DNA of 9,018 bases from an uncultured Eubacteriaceae bacterium (GCA_947630385.1 CANRHG010000065.1:1-9018), one strand, 5' to 3'. Positions 1 through 5,728 are shown, counted from the stretch's first letter. Numbers and translations: made by a program. Notes: generated from the sequence alone by a model not told the origin.

Positions 1-1031
1 CCTGCGTTACGGCCTTACTTTCTTCGATCGGAACTTCCAACACCGCTAAGGACGCGGCCTATATACACCTATTTGTGAACATCTTTGGCGCGCTCTGGGT
101 CTTACCGCTTCTTTACCTGATCGATCATACGATGCCGGTCAATCCCATCTATGAATTTATCGTGACCATTTCGGGCTCCAGTACCATCGCCGGTCAGGTC
201 GTTCCGAACGTCGCTAGACAAATCGCGATGGCCCACTCGCTCTTTAATATCGCAAACACCGTGATCTTGTTCCCGTTTATGGGTCTTATCGTGAAAGTCG
301 TTGAAAAGATCTTGCCACCGGAACCAGCCGAAGAAGGCTTAAAGCTCGACTGGCGTTTACTCAACACGCCGGGGGTTGCCATCGGACAGGCCCAGAACGA
401 ACTCAGTAAGATGAGCCGTATCACGACCAAAAACTTTGGCCGCGCGATGGACGCGCTGATCACTTTGAGCGACGAAAAAATCGACAAGACGATCGAGGTG
501 GAAAAGACGATCGACGAGTTTGAGCACGGGCTTCAGGACTACGTCATCCAGATCTCAAACTTAAATATGTCAAGCCACCAAAACGATCAGGTCGTTTTTA
601 TAATTGAAAATTCCCATACGATCGAACGCATCGGCGATCACTCAAAGGCTTTAGCCGAACTCGCACGCGAGATGCAGGAAAAAGACGCGCAATTTTCGGA
701 GAATATGATCGATGCTATGAAGAAGATCAAAGTCAAGATCGGGGAGATGCTCGATCAGGTCACGGAGATCCTACGCGATCCCTCCCAGATCGACCGCTCT
801 TTTACGTTGGTGCGGGAGGAGGCTGAGATGGATCACTACGTTGAAAAACTGCGTAGAAAACGCATTAACAACAACGAGATCGAGAGTAAGAAGATCTTTC
901 CGACCTTTGTCTTCGTCGATGTATTGACCAACGTAGAACGGATATCGACGCTTGCCGAAGTCATATCGATCAGCGCGCACGATCTTGAAACCACCCACAA
1001 AGTCAATAGCCTTAAAGAGGTTGTTTATTAA
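1..1031 (+). CDS. Na+/phosphate cotransporter family protein with PhoU-like C-terminal domain (5' end outside window)
   Basis: The reading frame is open from base 3, so the GTG at 75 is an internal codon and the gene is cut by the window edge; 342 residues are visible. The first residues (CVTALLSSIGTSNTAKDAA) match the conserved block around the second membrane repeat of the NptA/Na-Pi-cotransporter II family. Two hydrophobic segments follow, near fragment residues 23-41 and 77-100. From about residue 125 the protein is helical and charged, as in PhoU-like tails, with the PhoU-type motif ERIGDH at 208-213 and a weaker second version (VERIST) near the end. The family imports phosphate with sodium at the cytoplasmic membrane, and the PhoU-like tail is thought to be regulatory. 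The stop lies 12 bp before trxB, suggesting cotranscription. Transport of phosphate by this protein is inferred from the family only. Confidence 0.85.
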   Translation, partial: CVTALLSSIGTSNTAKDAAYIHLFVNIFGALWVLPLLYLIDHTMPVNPIYEFIVTISGSSTIAGQVVPNVARQIAMAHSLFNIANTVILFPFMGLIVKVVEKILPPEPAEEGLKLDWRLLNTPGVAIGQAQNELSKMSRITTKNFGRAMDALITLSDEKIDKTIEVEKTIDEFEHGLQDYVIQISNLNMSSHQNDQVVFIIENSHTIERIGDHSKALAELAREMQEKDAQFSENMIDAMKKIKVKIGEMLDQVTEILRDPSQIDRSFTLVREEAEMDHYVEKLRRKRINNNEIESKKIFPTFVFVDVLTNVERISTLAEVISISAHDLETTHKVNSLKEVVY

Positions 1032-1033
1032 AC

Positions 1034-1039
1034 AGGAGG
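1034..1039 (+). promoter_or_regulatory. Strong ribosome binding site of trxB
   Basis: A full AGGAGG consensus lies four bases before the ATG at 1044, fixing that start. It sits in the 12-bp gap after the transporter stop, so trxB can be read from the upstream transcript. Confidence 0.85.
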
Positions 1040-1043
1040 AAAT

Positions 1044-1976
1044 ATGAATTACGATCTCATCATTATCGGTAGCGGTCCGGCCGGTATGTCGGCCGGTGTT
1101 TATGCGGGTAGAGCGACCTTAAAGACGGCGATCTTCGAAAAACAGCCCGGGGGCCAGATGGGTTCGACCTGGTCGATCGAAAACTACCCGGGAACCGGCG
1201 GGACCGTTAGCGGATATCGCTTAAACGAAGATATGCGAAGACAGTGTGCGGACAACAACGTAGAATTCGTACAGGAAAGCATCACCGATATAAAAAAGAA
1301 CGGTGAAACCATCGAAGTTACGACCGAACTGGGAAATACCTACACCTGTTACGCCGTGATCTTGGCAACGGGAGCCGACCCCAGAAAACTCGGGATCCCA
1401 GGAGAGTCGGAATACCGCGGGCTCGGCGTCTCATACTGCGCGACCTGTGACGCAAACTTCTTTAAAGATCTGCGCGTTGCTGTGATCGGCGGCGGGGACA
1501 CGGCCTTGGAAGAAGCCCTATATCTGAGTAAGTTCGCAAGCGAAATCACGCTCATCCACCGCAGGGACACGTTCCGGGGCTCTAAGATCTTAGTCAACCG
1601 CGTCGAAAACGATCCCAAGATCAAAATCCTCTACGATACGGTTCCGGTAAAAATCACCGCCGGAAGCGACGGTCTTGTAAACGGTCTCGTCGTTAAAAAC
1701 GTAAAAGACGAACAAGAACAGACGATCCCGCTCGAAGGCGTCTTTATTTTCGTCGGCCACGTTCCGAACACAGGCTTTATCAAAAACACCGGTCTCTTTG
1801 ATATGGACGATCAGGGCTATATTCTGGTCAACAGCGAAATGAACGCCGGTAAACCCGGAATCTACGCCGCGGGAGACGTTCTACAAAAGGAAATCCGCCA
1901 GATCGTGACCGCAGCCGCCGATGGGGCGGAAGCAGCCATCAACAGCGCTCATTATATAGAAGAAATCGAGTACTGA
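1044..1976 (+). CDS. trxB: Thioredoxin-disulfide reductase
   Basis: The product transfers electrons from NADPH through FAD to oxidised thioredoxin in the cytosol. The 310-residue length is normal for the low-molecular-weight bacterial enzyme. Visible motifs in order: the FAD-binding dinucleotide fold GSGPAG at 9-14; the redox-active CATC at 132-135, in the family context CATCDANFF; the NADPH-binding GGGDTALEEA at 149-158, followed by HRRDTFR at 172-178, whose arginines are those used for the NADPH 2'-phosphate; and the second FAD motif with GD at 277-278. Presence of HRRDxxR argues against the ferredoxin- or flavodoxin-dependent relatives that have lost it. It sits between a transporter gene and glyQS, reads as an ordinary intact gene, and shows no sign of damage. 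Confidence 0.96.
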   Translation: MNYDLIIIGSGPAGMSAGVYAGRATLKTAIFEKQPGGQMGSTWSIENYPGTGGTVSGYRLNEDMRRQCADNNVEFVQESITDIKKNGETIEVTTELGNTYTCYAVILATGADPRKLGIPGESEYRGLGVSYCATCDANFFKDLRVAVIGGGDTALEEALYLSKFASEITLIHRRDTFRGSKILVNRVENDPKIKILYDTVPVKITAGSDGLVNGLVVKNVKDEQEQTIPLEGVFIFVGHVPNTGFIKNTGLFDMDDQGYILVNSEMNAGKPGIYAAGDVLQKEIRQIVTAAADGAEAAINSAHYIEEIEY

Positions 1977-2027
1977 TCTATGATATTATAAGGATTTGTT
2001 AATAATAGAGAATAGATTGGAGTATGT

Positions 2028-3410
2028 ATGTCAGATTTCACGATGAACGAAATCGTCAGTCTCGCTAAAAACCGTGGCATCATCTTCCCAGGTTCGGAAA
2101 TCTACGACGGCCTGGCCAACACCTGGGACTACGGTCCGGTGGGAACGGAGATGAAAAACAACGTAAAGAGAGCCTGGTGGAAAAAATTCGTTCAAGAATC
2201 CCCAACCAACGTCGGCCTAGACGCGGCGATCCTGATGAATCCCAAGACCTGGGTAGCTTCCGGACACGTCGGTGGCTTTAACGATCCGCTCATGGACTGC
2301 AAAAGCTGTAAGACGCGCTTCCGTGCTGACCAGTTGATCGAAGATTATATGAAGGAAAACAACTGCGTGGAACCGATTGAAGGTTGGGACAACGATAAAC
2401 TCGTCGAGTACATCGAAGAAAAACAAATCCCTTGCCCGAACTGTGGCGAACACGATTTTACCGGGATCCGCGAATTCAACTTGATGTTTAAGACGCATCA
2501 GGGCGTTACCGAAGATTCCAGCACCGAACTTTACCTCAGACCGGAAACGGCTCAGGGGATCTTCGTCAACTTTAAAAACGTACAGCGCGCCACCCGTAAA
2601 AAGATTCCCTTTGGGATCGGCCAGATCGGAAAATCTTTCCGTAACGAAATCACGCCGGGAAACTTCACGTTCAGGACCCGCGAATTCGAACAAATGGAAC
2701 TCGAATTCTTCTGCGAACCGGGGACCGACCTCGAATGGTTCGATTATTGGAAGAAATTCGCGCTCGACTGGCTCGAAGGACTGGGAATGACGGCCGAAAA
2801 CGTACGTTTCCGCGACCACTCGCCGGAAGAACTATCCCATTATTCCAACGCGACGACCGACGTCGAATACCTCTTCCCGTTCGGTTGGGGCGAACTATGG
2901 GGAATCGCGGACCGTACCGACTTCGATTTAACCCAACACCAGAACACGTCGGGTAAGGATCTGAGTTATACGGATACAAAAAGCGGGGAAAAATACATCC
3001 CTTACGTCATCGAACCTTCCCTAGGGGTCGACCGTATGTTCTTGGCCTTCTTATGCGACGCCATGAAGAAGGAAGAAGTAAACGGCGAGATCCGAAACGT
3101 CATGAAGATCCATCCGGCTCTTTCCGCCTATAAAGCCGCGGTCCTGCCGCTGTCGAAAAAACTCTCCGATAAAGCTCAGGAAGTTTACGCGAAACTTTCA
3201 AAAGATCTAAACATCGATTACGACGAAACCGGATCGATCGGAAAGCGTTACCGCAGACAGGACGAAATCGGAACTCCATTATGCGTTACCATAGACTTCG
3301 ATACCCTCGAAGACGGCGCGGTTACGGTCAGAGACCGTGACACGATGGAACAGGTCCGACTTCCCATCGAAGAAGTCAAAGATTACATCGAAGAAAAAGT
3401 CAAATACTAA
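2028..3410 (+). CDS. glyQS: Glycine--tRNA ligase, single-chain alpha2 type
   Basis: A class II synthetase that charges tRNA-Gly in the cytosol. The 460-residue protein opens with the family block RGIIFPGSEIYDG (16-28) and WDYGPVG (33-39). A four-cysteine zinc knuckle is visible at C91/C94 and C136/C139. Motif 2 is FRNEITP (204-210) with the following TFRTREFEQME, and motif 3 is EPSLGVDR at 329-336. The anticodon-binding domain occupies roughly 360-455. The start at 2028 is preceded by GGAG at 2019-2022; an out-of-frame ATG at 2024 overlaps it. The gap to trxB is only 51 bp, too short for the T-box leader many Bacillota use for glycyl-tRNA synthetase genes, so it may be transcribed from upstream. 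A rho-independent terminator follows the stop. Part of its 3' end recurs as a relic at 4878-4982. Confidence 0.96.
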   Translation: MSDFTMNEIVSLAKNRGIIFPGSEIYDGLANTWDYGPVGTEMKNNVKRAWWKKFVQESPTNVGLDAAILMNPKTWVASGHVGGFNDPLMDCKSCKTRFRADQLIEDYMKENNCVEPIEGWDNDKLVEYIEEKQIPCPNCGEHDFTGIREFNLMFKTHQGVTEDSSTELYLRPETAQGIFVNFKNVQRATRKKIPFGIGQIGKSFRNEITPGNFTFRTREFEQMELEFFCEPGTDLEWFDYWKKFALDWLEGLGMTAENVRFRDHSPEELSHYSNATTDVEYLFPFGWGELWGIADRTDFDLTQHQNTSGKDLSYTDTKSGEKYIPYVIEPSLGVDRMFLAFLCDAMKKEEVNGEIRNVMKIHPALSAYKAAVLPLSKKLSDKAQEVYAKLSKDLNIDYDETGSIGKRYRRQDEIGTPLCVTIDFDTLEDGAVTVRDRDTMEQVRLPIEEVKDYIEEKVKY

Positions 3411-3432
3411 GCCAGGCAGTTCCTGGCTTTTT
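3410..3432 (+). terminator. Rho-independent terminator of glyQS
   Basis: A 7-bp stem AGCCAGG/CCTGGCT with a CAGTT loop is followed by five T. It starts at the last base of the glyQS stop codon. The same hairpin recurs at 4982-5005 in the duplicated copy. Confidence 0.88.
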
Positions 3433-3689
3433 ACTTTCTCCTGAAATTTACTGTTATGTGAGAAATACTAGCTTAAGTCCCACTAAATCTCTGTTTTTCC
3501 GTCTTATCTGACCGGAAAGCTTCCCTCCTCGTACGTATCTTCACTTAATAAAACCCATTTATTTTAAAGCTAATTACGGTATTTATGGCTGCATTTTAAC
3601 CGATTTAAGCGAGAATTAATATTACTAACAATTTTCACATCTAAACTATATAGAATTTCCCGATCTACCAGAGAACATCAGAATAATAT

Positions 3690-3728
3690 TTGTCAAGTCT
3701 AGATTTTCAAAATTTTTCCCGCTACAAT
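3690..3728 (+). promoter_or_regulatory. Candidate promoter of the Rpn gene
   Basis: TACAAT at 3723-3728 is one mismatch from the sigma-70/sigma-A -10 box. TTGTCA at 3690-3695 resembles a -35 box, but its 27-bp spacing is too long for a standard promoter, so the -10 may work with another upstream element or TTGTCA may be an operator. Both elements and their spacing are identical in copy 2 (5264-5302). Confidence 0.4.
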
Positions 3729-3785
3729 AGAGGGACAAAAACGTTTTTAGTTTTACAATAGGAAACAAAAGATGCATCTTTAGTT
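3723..3785 (+). repeat. Imperfect tandem repeat, two units of about 31 bp, each with a palindrome
   Basis: Unit 1 (3723-3753) and unit 2 (3754-3785) both begin TACAATAG, have CAAAA in the middle and end in TTTAGTT. Unit 1 contains the perfect palindrome AAAAACGTTTTT (3737-3748); unit 2 contains the perfect palindrome AAAGATGCATCTTT (3768-3781). The palindrome centres are 32 bp apart. The arrangement is absent from copy 2, where the deletion begins right after the first TACAAT. Confidence 0.6.
3760..3783 (+). promoter_or_regulatory. Possible leader mini-ORF (Met-His-Leu-stop) with its own ribosome binding site
   Basis: AGGA at 3760-3763 is well placed for the ATG at 3772, which encodes only three residues before TAG at 3781-3783. 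The nuclease ATG at 3794 comes 10 bases after that stop and has no Shine-Dalgarno sequence of its own. Reinitiation or weak initiation is an inference. Confidence 0.3.
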
Positions 3786-3793
3786 ATGAATAG

Positions 3794-4801
3794 ATGTCAG
3801 ACAAAAATGATAAGAAAGAATTCGTTTCAATTATAGACAGCTTTAGGCTCAACCAAGAGCAAATTGACAACATGACCGTTATGGGCAACAACGAGTTTAT
3901 GACCGTTCTCTTTCGGAACAACAAAAAAGCTGTTGAGGTGATCATACAAAGCGTTTTAAACGACCAGGATATTAAAGTCTTAGAGGTTTACTCACAGATC
4001 GAAAAAGGGAAACTAGAACGGAAAAATGCGCGCTTTGACGTTTTATTTCAAGATCAAAACGAGAACCTTTATATTTTAGAGTTTCAAAAACTGGATCAGG
4101 GCAACGTTTCAAAACGGTCATTGGAGTATGTTTCGCAACTGGTGACGGATCAACTACCTAAAGGTGTAAAAGCAGACGATATCAAGAAAATTTACGTGAT
4201 CTTTTTTACCGATTTTGATGCTTTTGGATTCGGAGCTCCGTCATACGAAATCCAATACAAAATCGTATCCTACGACGGTTTTCACCAAAAAATTGCTGAA
4301 TACGACGGTCTTCTTCCGGAAAAAAATTCCCTTGAAGACGAGCCGGTTCGAATATTTGTCAACACACTAGAACAAGATGAAAACACGCCGCTTGGTAGGT
4401 TGTGTATGGATCTTACGGAAAGTGATCCTGAAAAAGTTCATAATAAACATCTTCGAGAAAGTATAAAATTTTTAAAAGAAGATGATGAGGAAGGAAAGAG
4501 AGAAATGAGCGCTTTATTACAGCAATTGGTTGCACTAGAAACAACTGACCTGAGGGAGATCGCAGATAATGAGCGAAAGCTGAGATTAGAAGCGGAAAAG
4601 GAAAAGTTAATAGCTGAAAAAGCCATAGAAGAGGCAAAAAGAACCGCAGAAGAGGCTAAAAAAGCGGTAGAACAAGCAGCATTAAACAAAAAACAAAATA
4701 TTAGAAAATTACTTTTGAGTGACGTCAGCGAAGATATAATTATTTCTTCAATGGGAATCTCAAAAGAAGAGCTCGACAGAATCAAAGAGGAACTAAATTG
4801 A
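3794..4801 (+). CDS. Rpn family recombination-promoting nuclease / PD-(D/E)XK family putative transposase
   Basis: The 335-residue protein fits the Rpn/PDDEXK_2 family, DNA endonucleases first annotated as transposases and shown in E. coli to promote RecA-independent recombination; some act in phage defence. The catalytic core is visible as RFDVLF with Asp82, then ILEFQK with Glu96 and Gln98-Lys99, the D...E-x-Q arrangement of the family. The next helix, SLEYVSQLVTDQL (109-121), fits the family's conserved post-catalytic region. From about 245 to 305 the chain is a charged Glu/Lys/Ala-rich probable coiled coil. The last 34 residues form the family's small C-terminal helical module (VSEDIIISSMGISKEEL). 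TAG directly precedes the ATG in frame, so the start cannot lie further upstream. No good ribosome binding site is seen. Base composition is more AT-rich than glyQS or trxB, suggesting acquisition. The gene ends in its own hairpin terminator. Nuclease activity is inferred. Confidence 0.88.
   Translation: MSDKNDKKEFVSIIDSFRLNQEQIDNMTVMGNNEFMTVLFRNNKKAVEVIIQSVLNDQDIKVLEVYSQIEKGKLERKNARFDVLFQDQNENLYILEFQKLDQGNVSKRSLEYVSQLVTDQLPKGVKADDIKKIYVIFFTDFDAFGFGAPSYEIQYKIVSYDGFHQKIAEYDGLLPEKNSLEDEPVRIFVNTLEQDENTPLGRLCMDLTESDPEKVHNKHLRESIKFLKEDDEEGKREMSALLQQLVALETTDLREIADNERKLRLEAEKEKLIAEKAIEEAKRTAEEAKKAVEQAALNKKQNIRKLLLSDVSEDIIISSMGISKEELDRIKEELN
4488..4494 (+). promoter_or_regulatory. Internal Shine-Dalgarno-like site inside the Rpn gene
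   Basis: AGGAAGG encodes part of the acidic Glu-Glu-Gly stretch and lies 10 bases before the in-frame ATG at 4505 (Met238). The site and its spacing are preserved in copy 2 (5329-5335), where it is the apparent ribosome binding site of the short ORF. It is a better match than anything before the full-length start at 3794. Confidence 0.5.
4505..4801 (+). CDS. Candidate intragenic C-terminal small protein of the Rpn gene (98 aa)
   Basis: An in-frame start at Met238 would give a 98-residue protein comprising only the coiled-coil segment and the C-terminal helical module, without the nuclease core. Three facts support it. AGGAAGG lies 10 bases upstream. The paralogous copy 2 ORF begins at exactly the matching methionine with the same upstream site. 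For E. coli RpnA, an internally initiated C-terminal protein has been reported to block the toxicity of the full-length nuclease. That this gene uses such a start is an inference; GAG/GAA/GGA codons alone can create purine-rich runs by chance. Confidence 0.4.
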   Translation: MSALLQQLVALETTDLREIADNERKLRLEAEKEKLIAEKAIEEAKRTAEEAKKAVEQAALNKKQNIRKLLLSDVSEDIIISSMGISKEELDRIKEELN

Positions 4802-4823
4802 TGGTGATCTGTAAGGTTACCTT

Positions 4824-4858
4824 GAGCTATTTAAGATTTTCTTAAATAGCTCGCTTTA
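4824..4858 (+). terminator. Hairpin terminator after the Rpn gene
   Basis: A perfect 13-bp stem, GAGCTATTTAAGA (4824-4836) with TCTTAAATAGCTC (4840-4852), closes on a three-base TTT loop and is followed by GCTTTATT. The T tract is poor, but the stem is long and recurs at 5657-5685 with pairing preserved. Confidence 0.75.
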
Positions 4859-4877
4859 TTCCTTGGTGCTTCATTCC

Positions 4878-4982
4878 ATACTTATTCCCGTTCGGTTGGG
4901 GCGAACTTAGGAGAATTGCGGACCGTACCGACTTCCTATCGAAGAAGTCAAAGATTATATCGAAGAAAAGGTCAAATACTAA
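4878..4982 (+). pseudogene. glyQS 3'-end relic with internal deletion
   Basis: Bases 4878-4935 match glyQS 2867-2924 (about 90% identity), and the bases from there to 4982 match the glyQS end up to its TAA (about 94%). The 439 bp between are missing, and the junction is the 8-bp word CCGACTTC, which occurs in intact glyQS at 2917-2924 and 3356-3363. The deletion is not a multiple of three, so the reading frame is broken. Substitutions also change Trp and Gly of the conserved FGWGELWGI block to Arg. It has no start and cannot encode a synthetase; it marks the left end of the duplicated segment. Confidence 0.9.
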
Positions 4983-5005
4983 GCCAGGGTAGTTCCTGGC
5001 TTTTT
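4982..5005 (+). terminator. Duplicated glyQS terminator
   Basis: Stem AGCCAGG/CCTGGCT with a six-base loop and five T, the counterpart of 3410-3432. It would insulate the downstream short ORF from transcription entering from the Rpn gene. Confidence 0.8.
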
Positions 5006-5263
5006 ACTTTCTCCTGAAATTTGCTGTTATTTAAGAGATACTGGCTTAAGTCCCACTAAATCTCTGTTGATCCGTCTTATCTGACCGGAAAACTCTCACC
5101 GTCTATGCCTATCTTCACTTAATAAAATCCATTTATTTTAAAGCTAATTACGGTATTTTAGGCTACATTTTGACCGATTCAAGTGAGAATTAATGCTAGA
5201 AACAATTTTTTTGACTAAACCATATAGAATGTCCCGACCTGTCAGAGAACATGAAAACAATAT

Positions 5264-5302
5264 TTGTCAAGTCTAGAAATTCAAAATTTCCCCCGCTACA
5301 AT
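5264..5302 (+). promoter_or_regulatory. Candidate promoter of the C-terminal Rpn ORF
   Basis: TTGTCA (5264-5269) and TACAAT (5297-5302) are the exact counterparts of the elements before the full Rpn gene, with the same 27-bp gap. The deletion joins the last T of TACAAT directly to sequence from inside the Rpn gene (matching 4458 onward), so the ATG at 5346 is 43 bases past the box. Confidence 0.4.
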
Positions 5303-5328
5303 AAAGTATAAAACCATAAAAGAAGATG

Positions 5329-5335
5329 AGGAAGG
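5329..5335 (+). promoter_or_regulatory. Ribosome binding site of the C-terminal Rpn ORF
   Basis: AGGAAGG lies 10 bases before the ATG at 5346. It derives from what is coding sequence in the full-length paralogue (4488-4494). Confidence 0.55.
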
Positions 5336-5345
5336 AAATAGAGAA

Positions 5346-5633
5346 ATGAGTGCTATCGTGGATGAATTAGCTGCGCAACAAAGATCTATTCTGATAAAAG
5401 CCATAGAAAATGAGAGAAAAGCTTTAGAAAATGAAAGAAAGCTGAAGTTAGAGGCAGAAAAAGCTACAGAAAAGGCAAAAAGAGAGGCAGAGGAGATGCT
5501 AAGGAAGCTAAGGGATAAAGATCAGCAGAGCATTAAGAATTTATTGTTAAACAATGTTAGCGAAGAAGTAATCATATCTTCGTTTGGATTATCTCAGGAA
5601 GAACTTGATAAAATCAAAAAGGAACTAAATTAA
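5346..5633 (+). CDS. Stand-alone C-terminal domain of an Rpn nuclease (95 aa), possible antitoxin or truncated remnant
   Basis: The protein aligns with residues 238-335 of the upstream Rpn protein: start MSA, a Glu/Lys-rich probable coiled coil to about residue 57, and a C-terminal module VSEEVIISSFGLSQEELDKIKKELN closely matching its paralogue. The nuclease core with its D...E-x-Q residues is absent. The frame stays open upstream to the TACAAT box and still encodes KEDEEGNRE, as in the parent, but there is no other start codon there. In the conserved tail most amino-acid changes are conservative (Asp/Glu, Ile/Val, Ile/Leu, Lys/Arg) and many codon changes are silent, which suggests selection on the protein. 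Promoter box, ribosome binding site, ORF and hairpin form a compact unit. Alternatively it is a neutral deletion product that happens to stay open. An antitoxin role is inferred by analogy with intragenic Rpn small proteins. Confidence 0.7.
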   Translation: MSAIVDELAAQQRSILIKAIENERKALENERKLKLEAEKATEKAKREAEEMLRKLRDKDQQSIKNLLLNNVSEEVIISSFGLSQEELDKIKKELN

Positions 5634-5656
5634 CTGGTGAACTGTAAGGTTACCTT

Positions 5657-5692
5657 GAGCTGTTTAAGATCTTCTTAAGCAGCTCGCTTTAT
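5657..5692 (+). terminator. Hairpin terminator after the C-terminal Rpn ORF
   Basis: Stem GAGCTGTTTAAGA (5657-5669) with TCTTAAGCAGCTC (5673-5685), a three-base loop, then GCTTTATT. Against the first copy, one A-T pair has become G-C by two changes and one T-A has become a T-G wobble, so all 13 pairs are kept. Confidence 0.75.
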
Positions 5693-5728
5693 TTCTCGAA
5701 GTTTTCGCTCATATTTATTTGATCAAAC

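Larger units (their letters stand above)
3433..3793 (+). other. AT-rich spacer before the Rpn gene, duplicated at 5006-5302
   Basis: No gene is visible on either strand. The stretch from the glyQS terminator to the TACAAT box at 3723-3728 recurs at 4983-5302 with about 85% identity by hand alignment (roughly 48 differences in 320 columns). The conserved end carries TTGTCA and TACAAT. The last 70 bases, after the first TACAAT, are unique to this copy and hold a tandem repeat with two palindromes. Confidence 0.7.
2867..4877 (+). repeat. Tandem duplication, copy 1 (intact unit)
   Basis: The unit runs from within glyQS, through the terminator, spacer, Rpn gene and its hairpin, to 4877; copy 2 begins at 4878. 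The start-to-start offset is 2011 bp. Copy 1 retains complete glyQS and Rpn sequences. The right edge is placed where glyQS-derived sequence resumes; short similarity between the sequences after the two hairpins makes it uncertain by a few tens of bases. Confidence 0.8.
4878..5700 (+). repeat. Tandem duplication, copy 2 (degraded unit)
   Basis: In order it contains a glyQS relic, the glyQS terminator, the spacer, a C-terminal Rpn ORF and the Rpn hairpin, colinear with copy 1. Two deletions (439 bp in glyQS, about 730 bp in the Rpn gene) plus small indels explain why it is about 1.2 kb shorter. Identity by eye is about 90-94% in the glyQS relic, about 85% in the spacer, about 92% around the final hairpin, and only about 72% over the last 33 Rpn codons. 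Confidence 0.8.

Noticed and set aside
1977..2027. T-box riboswitch before glyQS
   Set aside because: The gap is only 51 bp, far too short for a T-box leader, and no specifier stem or T-box sequence is seen.
2217..2819. A 200-codon open frame on the minus strand within glyQS
   Set aside because: It lies wholly inside glyQS, which has clear family motifs along this stretch, and the antisense peptide shows no recognisable domain or ribosome binding site.
2735..2956. Arginine-rich open frames on both strands inside glyQS
   Set aside because: Shadow frames of the synthetase gene in a GC-richer stretch; their composition is that of out-of-frame translation.
3690..3728. TTGTCA and TACAAT as an ordinary sigma-A promoter
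   Set aside because: The spacing is 27 bp instead of about 17, so a standard -35/-10 pair is rejected, although TACAAT is kept as a low-confidence candidate -10.
3433..5302. Duplicated spacer as a CRISPR array or insertion-sequence ends
   Set aside because: There are only two long diverged copies with no regular spacers, no terminal inverted repeats flank the segment, and its left end lies inside glyQS, so a segmental duplication explains it better.
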